Source of the DNA: Desulfobacterales bacterium HSG16
GTDB lineage: Bacteria; Desulfobacterota; Desulfobacteria; Desulfobacterales; HSG16
Reading direction: 5' to 3'
DNA length: 64,000 nucleotides
Assembly: GCA_030377965.1 (NCBI GenBank)
Contig: JAUCGE010000003.1
Span: forward strand, 1-64,000
Shown: piece after piece, positions 38,763-49,095 of the stretch
Numbering within the stretch: position 1 is the first letter of the stretch
Layout of the letters: each line of letters begins with the position of its first letter
The notes under the pieces: model-generated
Databases searched by the model: none
What the model saw: only the letters and a program-made list of their open reading frames with translations
Told to the model about the DNA's origin: nothing
Translations under genes and position numbers: made by a program

Positions 38763-39252
38763 GGTTATAGCTCCCTGTGTACTCTTGTTTCAAATTTATC
38801 CGGTAATCCCGATGCATTTAAATATTTATATCAAATTATCAGGATGAAATCAATAGATGAATGAACCAAGAAATTTGGAATAACGGGTGGCAGCGTTTCA
38901 TTTTTGACTTCCTTTATTCTTTCGCAGGCTCTTTATCTGGCGAATATTTGTATCGTTCATTTTAGCTTTATATGAAAGTTTACTGAGATGCTGTTATTTC
39001 AAAATGTTTTGAATGGGTTTATCATTTAGCCATTCAAGGCTTGACTCAAAAACCTCTGAACCGTATTGCAAGGATTGAAGGATTACATGATTACAAAATC
39101 AGGAAATCATTTAATCCTTTTAATCAGGGTTCAAAGCTTTCATTGTTCGTTGTGACCATAAGGTCATGGGAGTTTATCAATTTGATTGTCTTTATACCAA
39201 TTTTCTGTTATGAAAACGAATAATTTGAAAGCGAACTGGATAAAAAAATGAC
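38763..39252. other. 490-bp gap with a long palindromic repeat
   Basis: No gene is visible here. The notable content is an imperfect palindrome at 39058-39132, annotated separately. The rest is A/T-rich and holds the start regions of the two flanking divergent genes; I could not define a promoter for either. Confidence 0.6.
39058..39132 (+). repeat. 75-bp imperfect palindrome, REP-like
   Basis: Outer arms GAACC and GGTTC, then AAGGATT (39078-39084) with AATCCTT (39113-39119), then ATGATT (39087-39092) with AATCAT (39105-39110) pair around a short loop. The wording (AATCCTTTTAATCAGGGTTC) resembles dispersed intergenic elements that I have seen in cyanobacterial and desulfobacterial genomes. 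It lies beside the PD-(D/E)XK-like gene. Confidence 0.6.
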
Positions 39253-40107
39253 ATGGATCGGAAGAGCGAAAACATGAAAACACATCAAAAATTGATTATC
39301 GAACATTATCGGCAGGCAAATCTGGAAGAAACAATAACTGCCGCTTATGAACGTGCAGGCATGAACCAGATTTCTCACGATGACACAGCACCGTTAGATG
39401 AGTTTCATATACGGGGACGTGCAGCTACCAGGGAACTTGCTGAACTGGCCGGATTGAAGCCGGGGATGAAGGTGCTTGATCTTGGATGCGGCGTGGGAGG
39501 CCCGGCTCGAACCCTGGCAGCCGAATATGGCTGTAATGTGACAGGGGTGGATATTATCGAAGAATATATTCACACTGCGAAAATGTTGACAGACCGCGTG
39601 GGAGTAAATGACAAAACCACGTTTCTTCATCGGGATATGATGGAGTATCCTTTTGAAAATGAAACCTTTGATGCTGTATGGACTCTCCACACCACTATGA
39701 ATATTGAGAATAAGGCTGAATTGTTTAAAAACATTCGTCGAGCATTGAAACCTGAAGGTATTTTCATCCTTTATGAAATCTGTTCAGGATCTGTATCACC
39801 GCCGGTTTATCCGGTTCCCTGGGCCAGCGATGCATCCATAAATTTTATCGTAGATGGAGAAGAACTTCAAAAACTGCTGAAAAACGCAGGACTGGAAAAA
39901 GTGTATTGGCAAGATGTCACGGAATCTTCCCTGCAATGGTATAAAAAACTTGTTTCCCAGCCGAAGAAAAAAACAGGGCATAAGCGAAAGCCCGGGATTA
40001 ATCTGGTTATGGGCGATACTGCCAGGGACAAAATGAAAAATGTAGTTTTAAATATGAAAGAAAATCGGATTCGTGTAATCCAGGGAGTAGTACGGAAAAA
40101 ATCCTGA
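39253..40107 (+). CDS. SAM-dependent methyltransferase, class I
   Basis: The 284-residue protein has motif I VLDLGCGVGGPARTLA (about 73-88), the acidic ribose-binding Asp in VTGVDIIEEY, and FDAVWTLHTTMNIENKAELF as motif II to post-II, the pattern of Methyltransf_11 enzymes of the UbiE/tocopherol group. The substrate is unknown. An in-frame ATG 11 codons downstream is an alternative start; neither has a strong ribosome-binding site. It precedes a WYL regulator on the same strand by 140 bases. Confidence 0.8.
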   Translation: MDRKSENMKTHQKLIIEHYRQANLEETITAAYERAGMNQISHDDTAPLDEFHIRGRAATRELAELAGLKPGMKVLDLGCGVGGPARTLAAEYGCNVTGVDIIEEYIHTAKMLTDRVGVNDKTTFLHRDMMEYPFENETFDAVWTLHTTMNIENKAELFKNIRRALKPEGIFILYEICSGSVSPPVYPVPWASDASINFIVDGEELQKLLKNAGLEKVYWQDVTESSLQWYKKLVSQPKKKTGHKRKPGINLVMGDTARDKMKNVVLNMKENRIRVIQGVVRKKS

Positions 40108-40247
40108 CGTTTTTCTTTCTATCAAAGCTTTTGAATTACGTTCATAGTATTGGATGAAAAAATATATAAATATGTTTCAGAATGAAAAATGTTATAAGGG
40201 ATCCCTAAAGTTTATGTACGGATACTAATTGCAAAAAAGGAGAGAAT

Positions 40248-41231
40248 ATGGCAAGAGGCGATCAACTAGGCAGGCAGTGGAAGATTTTAAACCTGCTGCT
40301 CTCTTCACAAAAAGGGAAAACAGCAGCGGAGATTTCACAGGCGATTGAATGCCATCAAAGAACCGTCTATCGCGACCTTGAAGCCCTTCAGGTAGCTGGA
40401 TTTCCTATCTATACGGACAGGCTGGATGGTAAAAACCTCTGGTCTTTACTTGATACGGTCAAAAAAAATATTCCGATTCCCGTGAGCCTGACAGAGCTTG
40501 TTGCCCTGTATTTTAGCAGAGACATGTTGAAATTTTTAAAAGAAACCGTTTTTTATGATTCCATAGAATCATTTTTTCAAAAAGTGAAAACGACCTTACC
40601 TCCTCAATATCTCAAATATCTTGAGAAGCTGGAACAGACTTTTCTGGTAAATGTCGGGCCATATGGAAAATATGGAGAGTATCGGGAAATAATAAATCAG
40701 GTCAATGAAGCTGCTATAGACAGGAATTATATCGATATAGTTTATTTTGCCCAGAGCAGGCAGGCCAGAACAAAGCGCAGGGTAGCTCCGTACAGGATAT
40801 TTTTTTATGACCAGGTTTTTTATATGATCGGGCATTGTATGCTCAGGCAGGGAATCAGAATTTTTGCCCTGGACAGGATAGAATCCATTGAAAACACAGA
40901 TAAAAATTTCGATGTCCCGGAAGATTTCAGTTTCGAGCAGTTCATGAAATCAAGTTTTGGCGTTTTTACAGGAAAAGCGCGAAAGGTAAAGATCAAGTTT
41001 TCATCTGATATTGCGGGGTATATACAGGAAAAAATCTGGCATGAAACCCAGAAAATCGAGCCATGCGGTGACGGTTCAATAATTTTTGAGGCAGATGTGG
41101 CAATTACCGATGAATTGAAATCCTGGATCATGAAATGGGGAGCAAAGGCTATGGTTCAAGAACCTGAGTCTTTGAAAAAGAAGATCGAAAATGAGGCAAT
41201 CAGGATGCTTGCACAATACAGACAGGGTTGA
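40248..41231 (+). CDS. WYL-domain transcriptional regulator
   Basis: The 327-residue protein has an N-terminal HTH_11 (QLGRQWKILNLLLSSQKGKT and TVYRDLEALQVAGFPIY) and a WYL domain around residues 160-220 (IDIVYFAQSRQARTKRRVAP, then FYDQVFYMIGHCMLRQGIR and LDRIESIE), then a WCX-type C-terminus. Such regulators often sense nucleic-acid ligands or stress. AAGGAGAGAAT precedes the ATG. It may control the methyltransferase just upstream; that is only positional inference. Confidence 0.88.
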   Translation: MARGDQLGRQWKILNLLLSSQKGKTAAEISQAIECHQRTVYRDLEALQVAGFPIYTDRLDGKNLWSLLDTVKKNIPIPVSLTELVALYFSRDMLKFLKETVFYDSIESFFQKVKTTLPPQYLKYLEKLEQTFLVNVGPYGKYGEYREIINQVNEAAIDRNYIDIVYFAQSRQARTKRRVAPYRIFFYDQVFYMIGHCMLRQGIRIFALDRIESIENTDKNFDVPEDFSFEQFMKSSFGVFTGKARKVKIKFSSDIAGYIQEKIWHETQKIEPCGDGSIIFEADVAITDELKSWIMKWGAKAMVQEPESLKKKIENEAIRMLAQYRQG

Positions 41232-41234
41232 ACT

Positions 41235-41270
41235 GGCAGGTTCCTGATCTATTGCACTTCCAAACCTGCC
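41235..41270. terminator. Hairpin between convergent WYL and arcC genes
   Basis: GGCAGGTT (41235-41242) and AACCTGCC (41263-41270) form a perfect 8-bp stem with a 20-base loop in the 54-bp gap between convergent genes. It lacks T-runs, so termination is weakly supported. Confidence 0.35.
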
Positions 41271-41285
41271 CTGCCTCCAATTATC

Positions 41286-42224
41286 TTATTTCTGGCCCAG
41301 AATTATTGTACCTGCGTTTCCGCTCACTGCCTTTTCAATATCCATGATAGAACCGATAACAGCCATATGGCCGCTTTTTTCTATGAATTCGATTGCTGCC
41401 TCTACTTTTGGTTTCATTGATCCTGGAGGAAACTGGCCTTCATTCATGTATTGTTTTGCCTGATCTGTGGTGATTTTTCCTAAGAATTTTTGTCTGTCCG
41501 TACCAAAATTTATGGCAGCCCCCTCAACATCGGATGCTATCATGAAAATATCTACACCTACTTCCTCAGCAAGCCTGGCGCTGGCAAGATCCTTGTCGAT
41601 CACAGCATCTACGCCGTTGAATGCACGTCCTTCACGAATTACGGGAATTCCGCCGCCGCCACAGCAGATAACTATAAAATCCATATCTATCAACTTTTTA
41701 ATTTCTGCTTTTTCCACTATGGTAACAGGTCTGGGAGAGACCACCACCCGTCGGTATCCTTTTGCTGTTTTTTTGGTAGGGTAGGGGACTTTATCAGCCT
41801 GTTCTTCAGTATATACAGGGCCGATAGGTTTTGACGGGTCCAAAAAAGCCGGGTCATTTTCATCCACCACCACATAGCTGATAAGACTGACAAAATGTTT
41901 GTCATAAATTCCGAGAGTCATTAATTCGGTATCAAGGGTGGATTCGATCATATAACCCAACTGGCCCTGGGTCTGGGCCACCAGAATTTCCAATGGCATT
42001 TTGGCTATGTCATTACAGCATTCCTGCTGCAATAAAAGGTTCCCCACCTGGGGGCCGTTTCCGTGAGTTATGATGATATTGTATTTTTTCGACAGCCTGG
42101 CAATCTGGCTAATGGGGATTTTAAGATTATCCATTTGTTCACTGGCTTCACCGCTCTGCCCCTTTCTGATAAGTGCGTTTCCGCCCAGAGCTACCAGCAG
42201 AGTTTCTTTTTTTTGTTTGTCCAT
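41286..42224 (-). CDS. arcC: Carbamate kinase
   Basis: ArcC (312 aa) converts carbamoyl phosphate and ADP to ATP, CO2 and ammonia. Typical segments are LLVALGGNALIRKGQ, ITHGNGPQVGNLLLQ, the substrate region AGPVYTEEQA-like (here IGPVYTEEQADKV), VICCGGGGIPVI and AVIDKDLASARLA. It is the last gene of the - strand operon with the GTPase, carbamoyltransferase and aminotransferase genes, in keeping with energy gain from citrulline. Confidence 0.95.
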   Translation of the reverse strand: MDKQKKETLLVALGGNALIRKGQSGEASEQMDNLKIPISQIARLSKKYNIIITHGNGPQVGNLLLQQECCNDIAKMPLEILVAQTQGQLGYMIESTLDTELMTLGIYDKHFVSLISYVVVDENDPAFLDPSKPIGPVYTEEQADKVPYPTKKTAKGYRRVVVSPRPVTIVEKAEIKKLIDMDFIVICCGGGGIPVIREGRAFNGVDAVIDKDLASARLAEEVGVDIFMIASDVEGAAINFGTDRQKFLGKITTDQAKQYMNEGQFPPGSMKPKVEAAIEFIEKSGHMAVIGSIMDIEKAVSGNAGTIILGQK

Positions 42225-42276
42225 AATAACTACCCGTGCATAAAATTTATAACATTTTTCCAGATTGAAGAAAGAT

Positions 42277-42296
42277 GGCGGGGACGGAACCCCGCC
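42277..42296 (-). repeat. GC-rich hairpin repeat, copy B
   Basis: GGCGGGG pairs perfectly with CCCCGCC around a six-base loop in the 106-bp gap between the GTPase gene and arcC. On the minus strand the core reads AGGGCGGGGTT, as in the copy at 34184. It could reduce read-through into arcC or stabilise the upstream mRNA. Confidence 0.6.
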
Positions 42297-42330
42297 CTAC
42301 CATCAGGTTTTTTATTAATTAGGAAATCTC

Positions 42331-43668
42331 TTATTTGAGTTTTTCTCTCAATATCTGTTCCAGAGTCGGTTCAGCGGCATCCTTATATTCATATCTAACT
42401 CTGACAGTCGGTTTTTTGATATCAAGGATACTGGTCAGATCTATCGGAGTTGCAAACAATACGAGATCGCATTCGCTGTCATTTATCGTATTTTCCATAT
42501 CCTTAATCTGTTCCGGGCTGTATCCCATTGCAGGCAGCAATACTCCAATGTCTGGATAATCGGCAAAAGTCTGTTTCAATGTGCCGCTCAACCAGGGCCT
42601 TGGATCGACAAGAGTTTTTGCTCCATACCTTTTTGCAGCAATTGTTCCTGCACCATAGGCCATTTCACCATGTGTCAGTGTCGGGCCGTCTTCGATCACA
42701 AGAACGCTTTTACCCTTTATCTTTTCTTCATCATCGGCAAGAACTGCGGATTCAGCCATGACGATTTTTGCGTCAGGATTATTTGCAGTAATGGTCTGTC
42801 TGACCTGTTCTACTTTTTCAGGCTCTGCGCTGTCAATCTTGTTGATGACTGCAATATCAGCCATATGCATATTTGTTTCACCCGGATGATAGAGAGTTTC
42901 ATGGCCTGCCCGATGAGGATCGAACACGACTATCTGAACATCTGAACGATAAAAAGGCGTGTCATTGTTTCCGCCGTCCCAGATGATTACATCTGCTTCT
43001 TTTTCAGCTTCTCTGAGTATCTTTTCATAGTCAATTCCAGCGTAAATCACAGCACCCATAGTCACTACCGGCTCATATTCTTCTCTTTCTTCGATAGTGC
43101 AATTGTGTTTGGCTATGTCTTCGATGGTTTCAAATCTCTGGACAATCTGTTTTGTCAGATCTCCGTAAGGCATTGGGTGGCGGACAAGTACTACTTTTTT
43201 ACCCATTTTCTGCAAAATCTGGCATACCTTTCTGCTTGTCTGGGATTTACCGCAACCGGTTCTTACAGCGCATACGGAAACGATCTTTTTTTCCGATTCT
43301 ATCATTGTATAGGACGCGCCGATCATTATAAAATCTGCTCCGTTCGCAGTTACGATAGATGCCTTATGCATGACTTCAAGATGGGGAACGTCGCTGTAGG
43401 AAAATGCCACAAGATCCACATCGTTTTCCCGGATCAACTGGGCAAGTTTTTCATCGGAATGAATCGGAATTCCTTCAGGATACATTTCTCCTGCCAGTTC
43501 TGCAGGATAAAGTCTGCCTTCTATATCCGGGATCTGAGTGGCTGTGAATCCGATTACTTTATATCGGGGATTATCCCTGAAATATACATTGAAATTATGA
43601 AAATCCCGTCCTGCCGCACCCATTATGATGACTTTTTCCAGATGTTCGCCTTTTTTATCTTGAAACAT
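42331..43668 (-). CDS. COG2403-type GTPase related to cyclic 2,3-diphosphoglycerate synthetase
   Basis: The 445-residue protein has an N-terminal region with KVIIMGAAGRDFHNFNVYFR, a P-loop AVRTGCGKSQTSRKV (about 134-148), VIIWDGGNNDTPFYRSD, and a nucleotide-base motif VINKID. The order fits COG2403 predicted GTPases, which share ancestry with the archaeal cyclic 2,3-diphosphoglycerate synthetase. Bacterial members are often found beside carbamate kinase and ornithine carbamoyltransferase, as here, but their reaction is not settled. AGGAGTAATC precedes the ATG. Confidence 0.8.
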   Translation of the reverse strand: MFQDKKGEHLEKVIIMGAAGRDFHNFNVYFRDNPRYKVIGFTATQIPDIEGRLYPAELAGEMYPEGIPIHSDEKLAQLIRENDVDLVAFSYSDVPHLEVMHKASIVTANGADFIMIGASYTMIESEKKIVSVCAVRTGCGKSQTSRKVCQILQKMGKKVVLVRHPMPYGDLTKQIVQRFETIEDIAKHNCTIEEREEYEPVVTMGAVIYAGIDYEKILREAEKEADVIIWDGGNNDTPFYRSDVQIVVFDPHRAGHETLYHPGETNMHMADIAVINKIDSAEPEKVEQVRQTITANNPDAKIVMAESAVLADDEEKIKGKSVLVIEDGPTLTHGEMAYGAGTIAAKRYGAKTLVDPRPWLSGTLKQTFADYPDIGVLLPAMGYSPEQIKDMENTINDSECDLVLFATPIDLTSILDIKKPTVRVRYEYKDAAEPTLEQILREKLK

Positions 43669-43707
43669 GATTACTCCTCAGTTTATTTACTAAATAGATA
43701 GATCAAT

Positions 43708-44631
<924 letters not shown>

Positions 44632-44648
44632 TTATGCCTCCGGAAGAA

Positions 44649-45848
44649 TTATTTGAAAACCGGTTCGATCTGCTCCATTGCCCAGCCTATGTCAGATTTT
44701 TGAATCACCAGAGGAGGTGCGATGCGAATAATATGCTCATGAGTTTCCTTACAGAGCATCCCGCGTTTCATCAATTCCACACAAAATCTTCTGGCTCCTC
44801 CTGCTTCCTTGTGCAGTTCGATCCCGATCATCAAACCCCTGCCCCTGATTTCTTTGACATGGGGGCTATTGATTTTTGCAAGTTCTGTTATGAAATATTT
44901 ACCCATTTCATCAGCATTTTCGATGAGTTTTTCTTCTACAAGTATCTTCAACGCTGTCCGTGCTATGGCGCAGGCAAGAGGATTGCCTCCAAAGGTGGAG
45001 CCGTGTTCTCCAGGCTGCAGAACATCCATGACTTCCGAGTTGGACAATACAGCCGAAACCGGATAATACCCGCCTGAAAGAGCCTTGCCCACCAGGGTCA
45101 GATCCGATTCAATCCCGTCATGCTCTTCAGCCAGCATTCTGCCGGTTCTGCCAAGACCTGTCTGGATTTCGTCCAAGATCATCATTACATTGTTTTTACT
45201 GCAAATTTCCCGTGCAGACTTGAGATATCCGTCCGGCGGGATGATTACACCCGCTTCACCCTGAACAGGCTCGGCCATGAATGCTACCGTATTTTTGGTT
45301 ATAGCTTTTTCCAGTGCGTCCGCATCGCCAAAGGGGATGACTTTAAATCCCGGTGTGAACGGACCAAACCCGTCTCTGGCTGTAGGATCTGTGGAAAATC
45401 CCACTATCGTTATGGTTCGACCATGAAAATTGTTGGCACAGACTATTATCTCCGCTTTGTCTTCCTCAACGCCTTTGACCTTGTAACCCCATTTACGAGC
45501 AACTTTGATTGCCGTTTCAACGGCTTCCGCCCCGCTGTTCATAGGCAGTACTTTGTGAGAGTTGGTCAGTTCACAGATTTCTTTATAAAACAGGCCCAGT
45601 TGATCGTTTCGAAACGCACGGGAAGTCAAGGTGAGGCTTTTTGCCTGTGAAACCATAGCGTCCATTATTTTGGGATGGCAATGACCCTGGTTGACAGCAG
45701 AATAGGCTGACAGGCAATCCATATATTTATTGCCTTCCACATCCCATACCCATATACCCTGGCCCTTGTTTAATACTGCATCCAGAGGTTTGTAATTATG
45801 GGCACCATATTGTTCTTCCATTTCCATATAATATTCATTATTCGGCAT
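44649..45848 (-). CDS. rocD: Ornithine aminotransferase
   Basis: The 399-residue PLP enzyme (class III) opens [20 protein letters not shown] and continues to [20 protein letters not shown], like ornithine--oxo-acid transaminases. [35 protein letters not shown] and [17 protein letters not shown] (with the PLP Lys) are typical. It forms glutamate semialdehyde from ornithine. AGGAGG precedes the ATG, and the start overlaps the gntR end by 11 bases. Confidence 0.9.
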   Translation of the reverse strand: MPNNEYYMEMEEQYGAHNYKPLDAVLNKGQGIWVWDVEGNKYMDCLSAYSAVNQGHCHPKIMDAMVSQAKSLTLTSRAFRNDQLGLFYKEICELTNSHKVLPMNSGAEAVETAIKVARKWGYKVKGVEEDKAEIIVCANNFHGRTITIVGFSTDPTARDGFGPFTPGFKVIPFGDADALEKAITKNTVAFMAEPVQGEAGVIIPPDGYLKSAREICSKNNVMMILDEIQTGLGRTGRMLAEEHDGIESDLTLVGKALSGGYYPVSAVLSNSEVMDVLQPGEHGSTFGGNPLACAIARTALKILVEEKLIENADEMGKYFITELAKINSPHVKEIRGRGLMIGIELHKEAGGARRFCVELMKRGMLCKETHEHIIRIAPPLVIQKSDIGWAMEQIEPVFK

Positions 45849-46605
45849 TTTTTTTCCTCCTGTTGTATTTTTTTTGCTCTTTTATCATATATTTATTGAA
45901 TCTTCGCACATGATCTTGAACCAGGCTGCGTGCTTTTTCAGGATCTTTTTTCTCAATGGCATCAACGATTTCACAAAAGTCGATGTAATTTTGTTTTTGT
46001 ATTTTGGTATCCCGAATAAGAAGTTGTTCATAATATTGGTGCATGTTATAATGAACAGTGCGAAGCACCAGGTTGTACACAGTGTTTCCAGCTATTTCGC
46101 CAATAGCCACATGAAGTTCCTTATCCAGTTGTTCCGATTGTTCCCAATGTTTTTCGCTGTCACCGAACTGATTTTCGCGGGTTTGATCCAAAAGAGCTTT
46201 CAGACGCTTTATATCTTTTTTTTTGGCCCGCACAGCAGCGAGTGCAGCCACGTTTCCTTCCACCCCTTCCCTGAATTCCCCCAATTCTTCGATGGAAACT
46301 TTCTGATGACGGATCAAAAGCTCAAGCCCTTCGCTGACCGGCTTTGTACTCATATCCTTTACTATGGCCCCGCCAGAAACACCGAGCTTGATATCGATAA
46401 GCCCTTTTTGTTCAAGAACCCGTAAAGCTTCTCTCAGGGTTCCCCGGCTGGTCTGAAACGTTTCCTGCAACTCCCGTTGAGAAGGCAGACGATCTCCGGC
46501 CTTCAACCTGCCTTCCAAAATAGCTTTTTCTATCTGTTCGACCAGATTTTCGTATATCCGGTTGACTTTTGTTTTCTGAAACATAGCTGCGAACACTCTT
46601 TTCAC
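45838..46605 (-). CDS. GntR/FadR-family regulator
   Basis: The 255-residue protein has the winged helix [20 protein letters not shown] and [17 protein letters not shown], then an FCD-type all-helical ligand domain (about 100-230). It is the first gene of the ornithine operon and probably regulates it in response to an amino acid or derivative. The start is unclear: GTG 46605 has GAGAG before it, and ATG 46584 gives a protein seven residues shorter that begins at [13 protein letters not shown]. Confidence 0.88.
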   Translation of the reverse strand: MKRVFAAMFQKTKVNRIYENLVEQIEKAILEGRLKAGDRLPSQRELQETFQTSRGTLREALRVLEQKGLIDIKLGVSGGAIVKDMSTKPVSEGLELLIRHQKVSIEELGEFREGVEGNVAALAAVRAKKKDIKRLKALLDQTRENQFGDSEKHWEQSEQLDKELHVAIGEIAGNTVYNLVLRTVHYNMHQYYEQLLIRDTKIQKQNYIDFCEIVDAIEKKDPEKARSLVQDHVRRFNKYMIKEQKKYNRRKKNAE

Positions 46606-46947
46606 ACGCTCTCATTTCGCATGTTTTTTTGTGAACATATTATATCAATCTTTTAATTATTGAATGGATCACCCATTTCATATATGGAACATCATGTCAA
46701 GAAAATAAAAAATATTTTTCAGAACCATAATGTATCCAAAAATCTGGACAGTGTTCTCGGCGTTCGGGCTGCTCCTCAGCGTTGCCCTATCCTCCAGGCT
46801 GGCAAATATACTTGATGAGATAGGAGCTGCTGCATCTATCCACCTTAAAAAAGCTTCATTTTTGTGTTGACAATGGGGTACACATTATATAGAGTAGTCG
46901 GTTGAACTGAAGAACGAAACCCAATCTACATGAGACTGTGAGTAAAA
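46606..46947. other. 342-bp divergent gap
   Basis: No gene is visible. The half next to gntR is A/T-rich and would hold its promoter and operator; I see no clear TGGTnnnnACCA-type site. A GC-richer stretch at about 46740-46850 differs in tone, and on the minus strand reads WIDAAAPISSSIFASLEDRA without a start, which could be a gene remnant. A promoter candidate for the + strand gene is listed separately. Confidence 0.5.
46867..46893 (+). promoter_or_regulatory. Candidate promoter for the secreted Cys/His/Asp protein
   Basis: TTGACA (46867-46872) is followed after 15 bases by TATAGA (46888-46893). The -35 is perfect, but the spacer is short. The start codon lies 55 bases downstream. Confidence 0.4.
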
Positions 46948-47721
46948 ATGAAATTTTATGTTGTGATATGTTGCATGTTTTTTTTGCTCTGTGGTTTTTC
47001 AGCCCAAACATCAAATCACACTCCTGATTTTGTCACCTTCCGGCAATTAATTATGGAATTGGAAAAAATTGCCCAAAATAATTTAGAACCTTCAAAAATT
47101 TTACAGAGCGAATTTGCTAAATTGCAAAAGACTCATGGGATTGCTGGTGATAAAAAAAACTACCGGGATTTTGTGAGGGTACGGTTGGCATTTGAGGCCA
47201 CGCGTGATTCCGGGTTGTGGCAAATCCGTTGGACAATCACTGACAATGAGCCGAACTCAGATGCAATCTGGCATCAATGGCAAAAACAGACTGCCCCACA
47301 GTTTAAAAGTGAAGAAAACGCAGAAGCGACAGCTATTGCCGAGTGCGACGAACTTTCTGCCCTTTTTGCTTTCACAGCTCGAAGTTTAGGGGTCAAAAAA
47401 GTTGGACTTTTTTGGCCTGCCTGGAATCATACAGTGGCGGTTTGGACTTCGATGGATAAACGTGGCAAACCGGTTCGGATTGTTGTCCCTACGTCACAAA
47501 TTTTCATTGATGCAAATGCAACCCTGGGTACAAAAGAGTTTGATACAGGTAAGCAAAAAAATATCTATGATTATAGCCGCAAAGATGTGATACCTACATA
47601 TAAAATCCCAGGCCCATTAGCGCGAATGATGATTACACAAGCGAAAAAACTTGGTGGTAAATCGGCTGTATATTTACAGGCTCGACGAAATCGTTTGTCT
47701 AAAAAATTTGGTGGTTCTTAG
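46948..47721 (+). CDS. Secreted protein with transglutaminase-like Cys-His-Asp pattern
   Basis: The 257-residue product has a signal peptide (MKFYVVICCMFFLLCGFSA, cut near residue 19). The only recognisable core is ECDELSALFAFTARSLGVKK, then WNHTVAVW and IFIDAN, where Cys, His and Asp fall in the order of the transglutaminase/papain-like superfamily. I know no named family for it. It is a lone + strand gene between two - strand blocks; its codon use looks like that of its neighbours. Confidence 0.55.
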   Translation: MKFYVVICCMFFLLCGFSAQTSNHTPDFVTFRQLIMELEKIAQNNLEPSKILQSEFAKLQKTHGIAGDKKNYRDFVRVRLAFEATRDSGLWQIRWTITDNEPNSDAIWHQWQKQTAPQFKSEENAEATAIAECDELSALFAFTARSLGVKKVGLFWPAWNHTVAVWTSMDKRGKPVRIVVPTSQIFIDANATLGTKEFDTGKQKNIYDYSRKDVIPTYKIPGPLARMMITQAKKLGGKSAVYLQARRNRLSKKFGGS

Positions 47722-47778
47722 GTCATTTATCAACCTCGCTGTGACAAAAGTACATCACTTCTATCGCGTCTGCTCGAA

Positions 47779-48303
47779 TCATTTTAAAAACAATTGCCGA
47801 ATAAAGGACAAAAGCCAATTTTTCAAATCAACCATCGCTCTCTTCTTCAAAAACCAATCCAACCGCTGAAACAAGCCCTGAATCTCTTTAATCCGATCAA
47901 TAATCAAAGTATCATCACTGCAAAAAGAAAGGATACAAACCTCTGGCATGGAATGAGAAGGAAAAATACAGGGGCCTTCCCCGTTTTCAAGAAAAATACA
48001 GTTTGCTGAGAAAAAAAGAACCTCGTTTTCAAGGCATTGTTCAATCATTGGCTGCAACTGGCTTTCCATCGTCAGAATATAAAGAAAGTCTGTACAGCCG
48101 AGAATCGCATTGATATCAATATTCCGGCAGCACATGCCTTTGCATTGTGTCCGGCATTTTTTAAAGACTGGTTCTCCTTCCGTCAGCAGACGCTCTTCGG
48201 CCTTTTGAATTTCTTTGCAGATATTTATCAGGTTTCTTCTGTCTTCAGCAGACAGTTTTTCCAGAATACCCGAAGCATGCTTGTATTTGTGCAGTAATGC
48301 CAT
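47779..48303 (-). CDS. Cys-rich protein, YkgJ-like metal-binding cluster
   Basis: The 174-residue protein has a central block of cysteines: CRTQCKGMCCRNIDINAILG, then FFSANCIFLENGEGPC and VCILSFC. The spacing resembles the zinc- or iron-chelating YkgJ/UPF0153 domain. Helical segments flank it. The function is unknown. It has no partner; its start lies next to a gap before a - strand operon. Confidence 0.55.
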   Translation of the reverse strand: MALLHKYKHASGILEKLSAEDRRNLINICKEIQKAEERLLTEGEPVFKKCRTQCKGMCCRNIDINAILGCTDFLYILTMESQLQPMIEQCLENEVLFFSANCIFLENGEGPCIFPSHSMPEVCILSFCSDDTLIIDRIKEIQGLFQRLDWFLKKRAMVDLKNWLLSFIRQLFLK

Positions 48304-48363
48304 ATGAAACGAGTATAAGCTAAAAATGAAAAATGGACAGTCCCTATGTTAGGGTTTTGTTCC

Positions 48364-49080
48364 TCAGCCTAACCTGCATGACTTTTGCTCTATATGAACA
48401 ATAATGTTTTTAAAATGTTGAAGCCATTCTTTATAGTTCTGGCCGGAAAGAATTCCCCGCACTTCCAGACGGATTAGACCGTCAGAGTCCAGTCCCAGGA
48501 CAAATACAGGAAGCTGTTTCTGCTTTATGATAAAATCTGACATGCCCTCAGATTTAAAAAGCTCAACCGTTTTTTCAAAGCTGTTTCCCAATAAAAGGTA
48601 TTCGTAATCAAAACCTTCATGGTCAATTTTTATTCTCTCCAAATCATTGTATCGGAATAAAAAATACCGAATTTGTCTTGTTGACACAAACAGACGGGAA
48701 AGAACTCTTTTAAGTCTGTCTGAGAAATTTATTGGGAATTTAGATTGAAATATAACATGTTCCAGATTTAAAAATGAACATGGTGTCAAACAAAATTGAA
48801 ATTTTTCATAATTGCTCAATCTTGCAGTAAGTACCGAATGGCTTAAATAAGGTCTGTTCCACCAATTGTATCTGAAACACAGCTCAATTTTTTTATTATT
48901 ATAGTGATAAGTGACAACAGGCATCTTTAAGCAGAAGGTTTCCCTGTATGCTGCGCCTGTTTCTCCCGCAGCTATTTTCCAATCTCTTCTCAAATCCTTT
49001 ATCCAATTTTGTGCTTCTGCTGAAGACAACTCGATTTGTCTGAGCATATGCCTCATTTTTTTCACATCTTCAATTCCCAT
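48364..49080 (-). CDS. Hypothetical protein downstream of the V4R-like gene
   Basis: The 238-residue product has no signal peptide or membrane segment and no family that I recognise. It is rich in aromatic residues (FRYNWWNRPY, TRQIRYFLFRYNDLE) and has a C-terminal GLDSDGLIRLEVRGIL that looks like a beta region. It follows the tandem V4R-like gene by 15 bases on the same strand, so the two are probably co-transcribed. Confidence 0.6.
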   Translation of the reverse strand: MGIEDVKKMRHMLRQIELSSAEAQNWIKDLRRDWKIAAGETGAAYRETFCLKMPVVTYHYNNKKIELCFRYNWWNRPYLSHSVLTARLSNYEKFQFCLTPCSFLNLEHVIFQSKFPINFSDRLKRVLSRLFVSTRQIRYFLFRYNDLERIKIDHEGFDYEYLLLGNSFEKTVELFKSEGMSDFIIKQKQLPVFVLGLDSDGLIRLEVRGILSGQNYKEWLQHFKNIIVHIEQKSCRLG

Positions 49081-49095
49081 TCAAAATCATTCAAT

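Noticed and set aside
39041-39223. A 60-codon frame on the + strand in the gap before the methyltransferase
   Set aside because: It runs through the 75-bp palindrome, has no ribosome-binding site and no family-like pattern.
43105-43701. A 198-codon + strand frame opposite the GTPase gene
   Set aside because: It is antisense to a gene with clear GTP-binding motifs and good operon context; its composition is that of a shadow frame.
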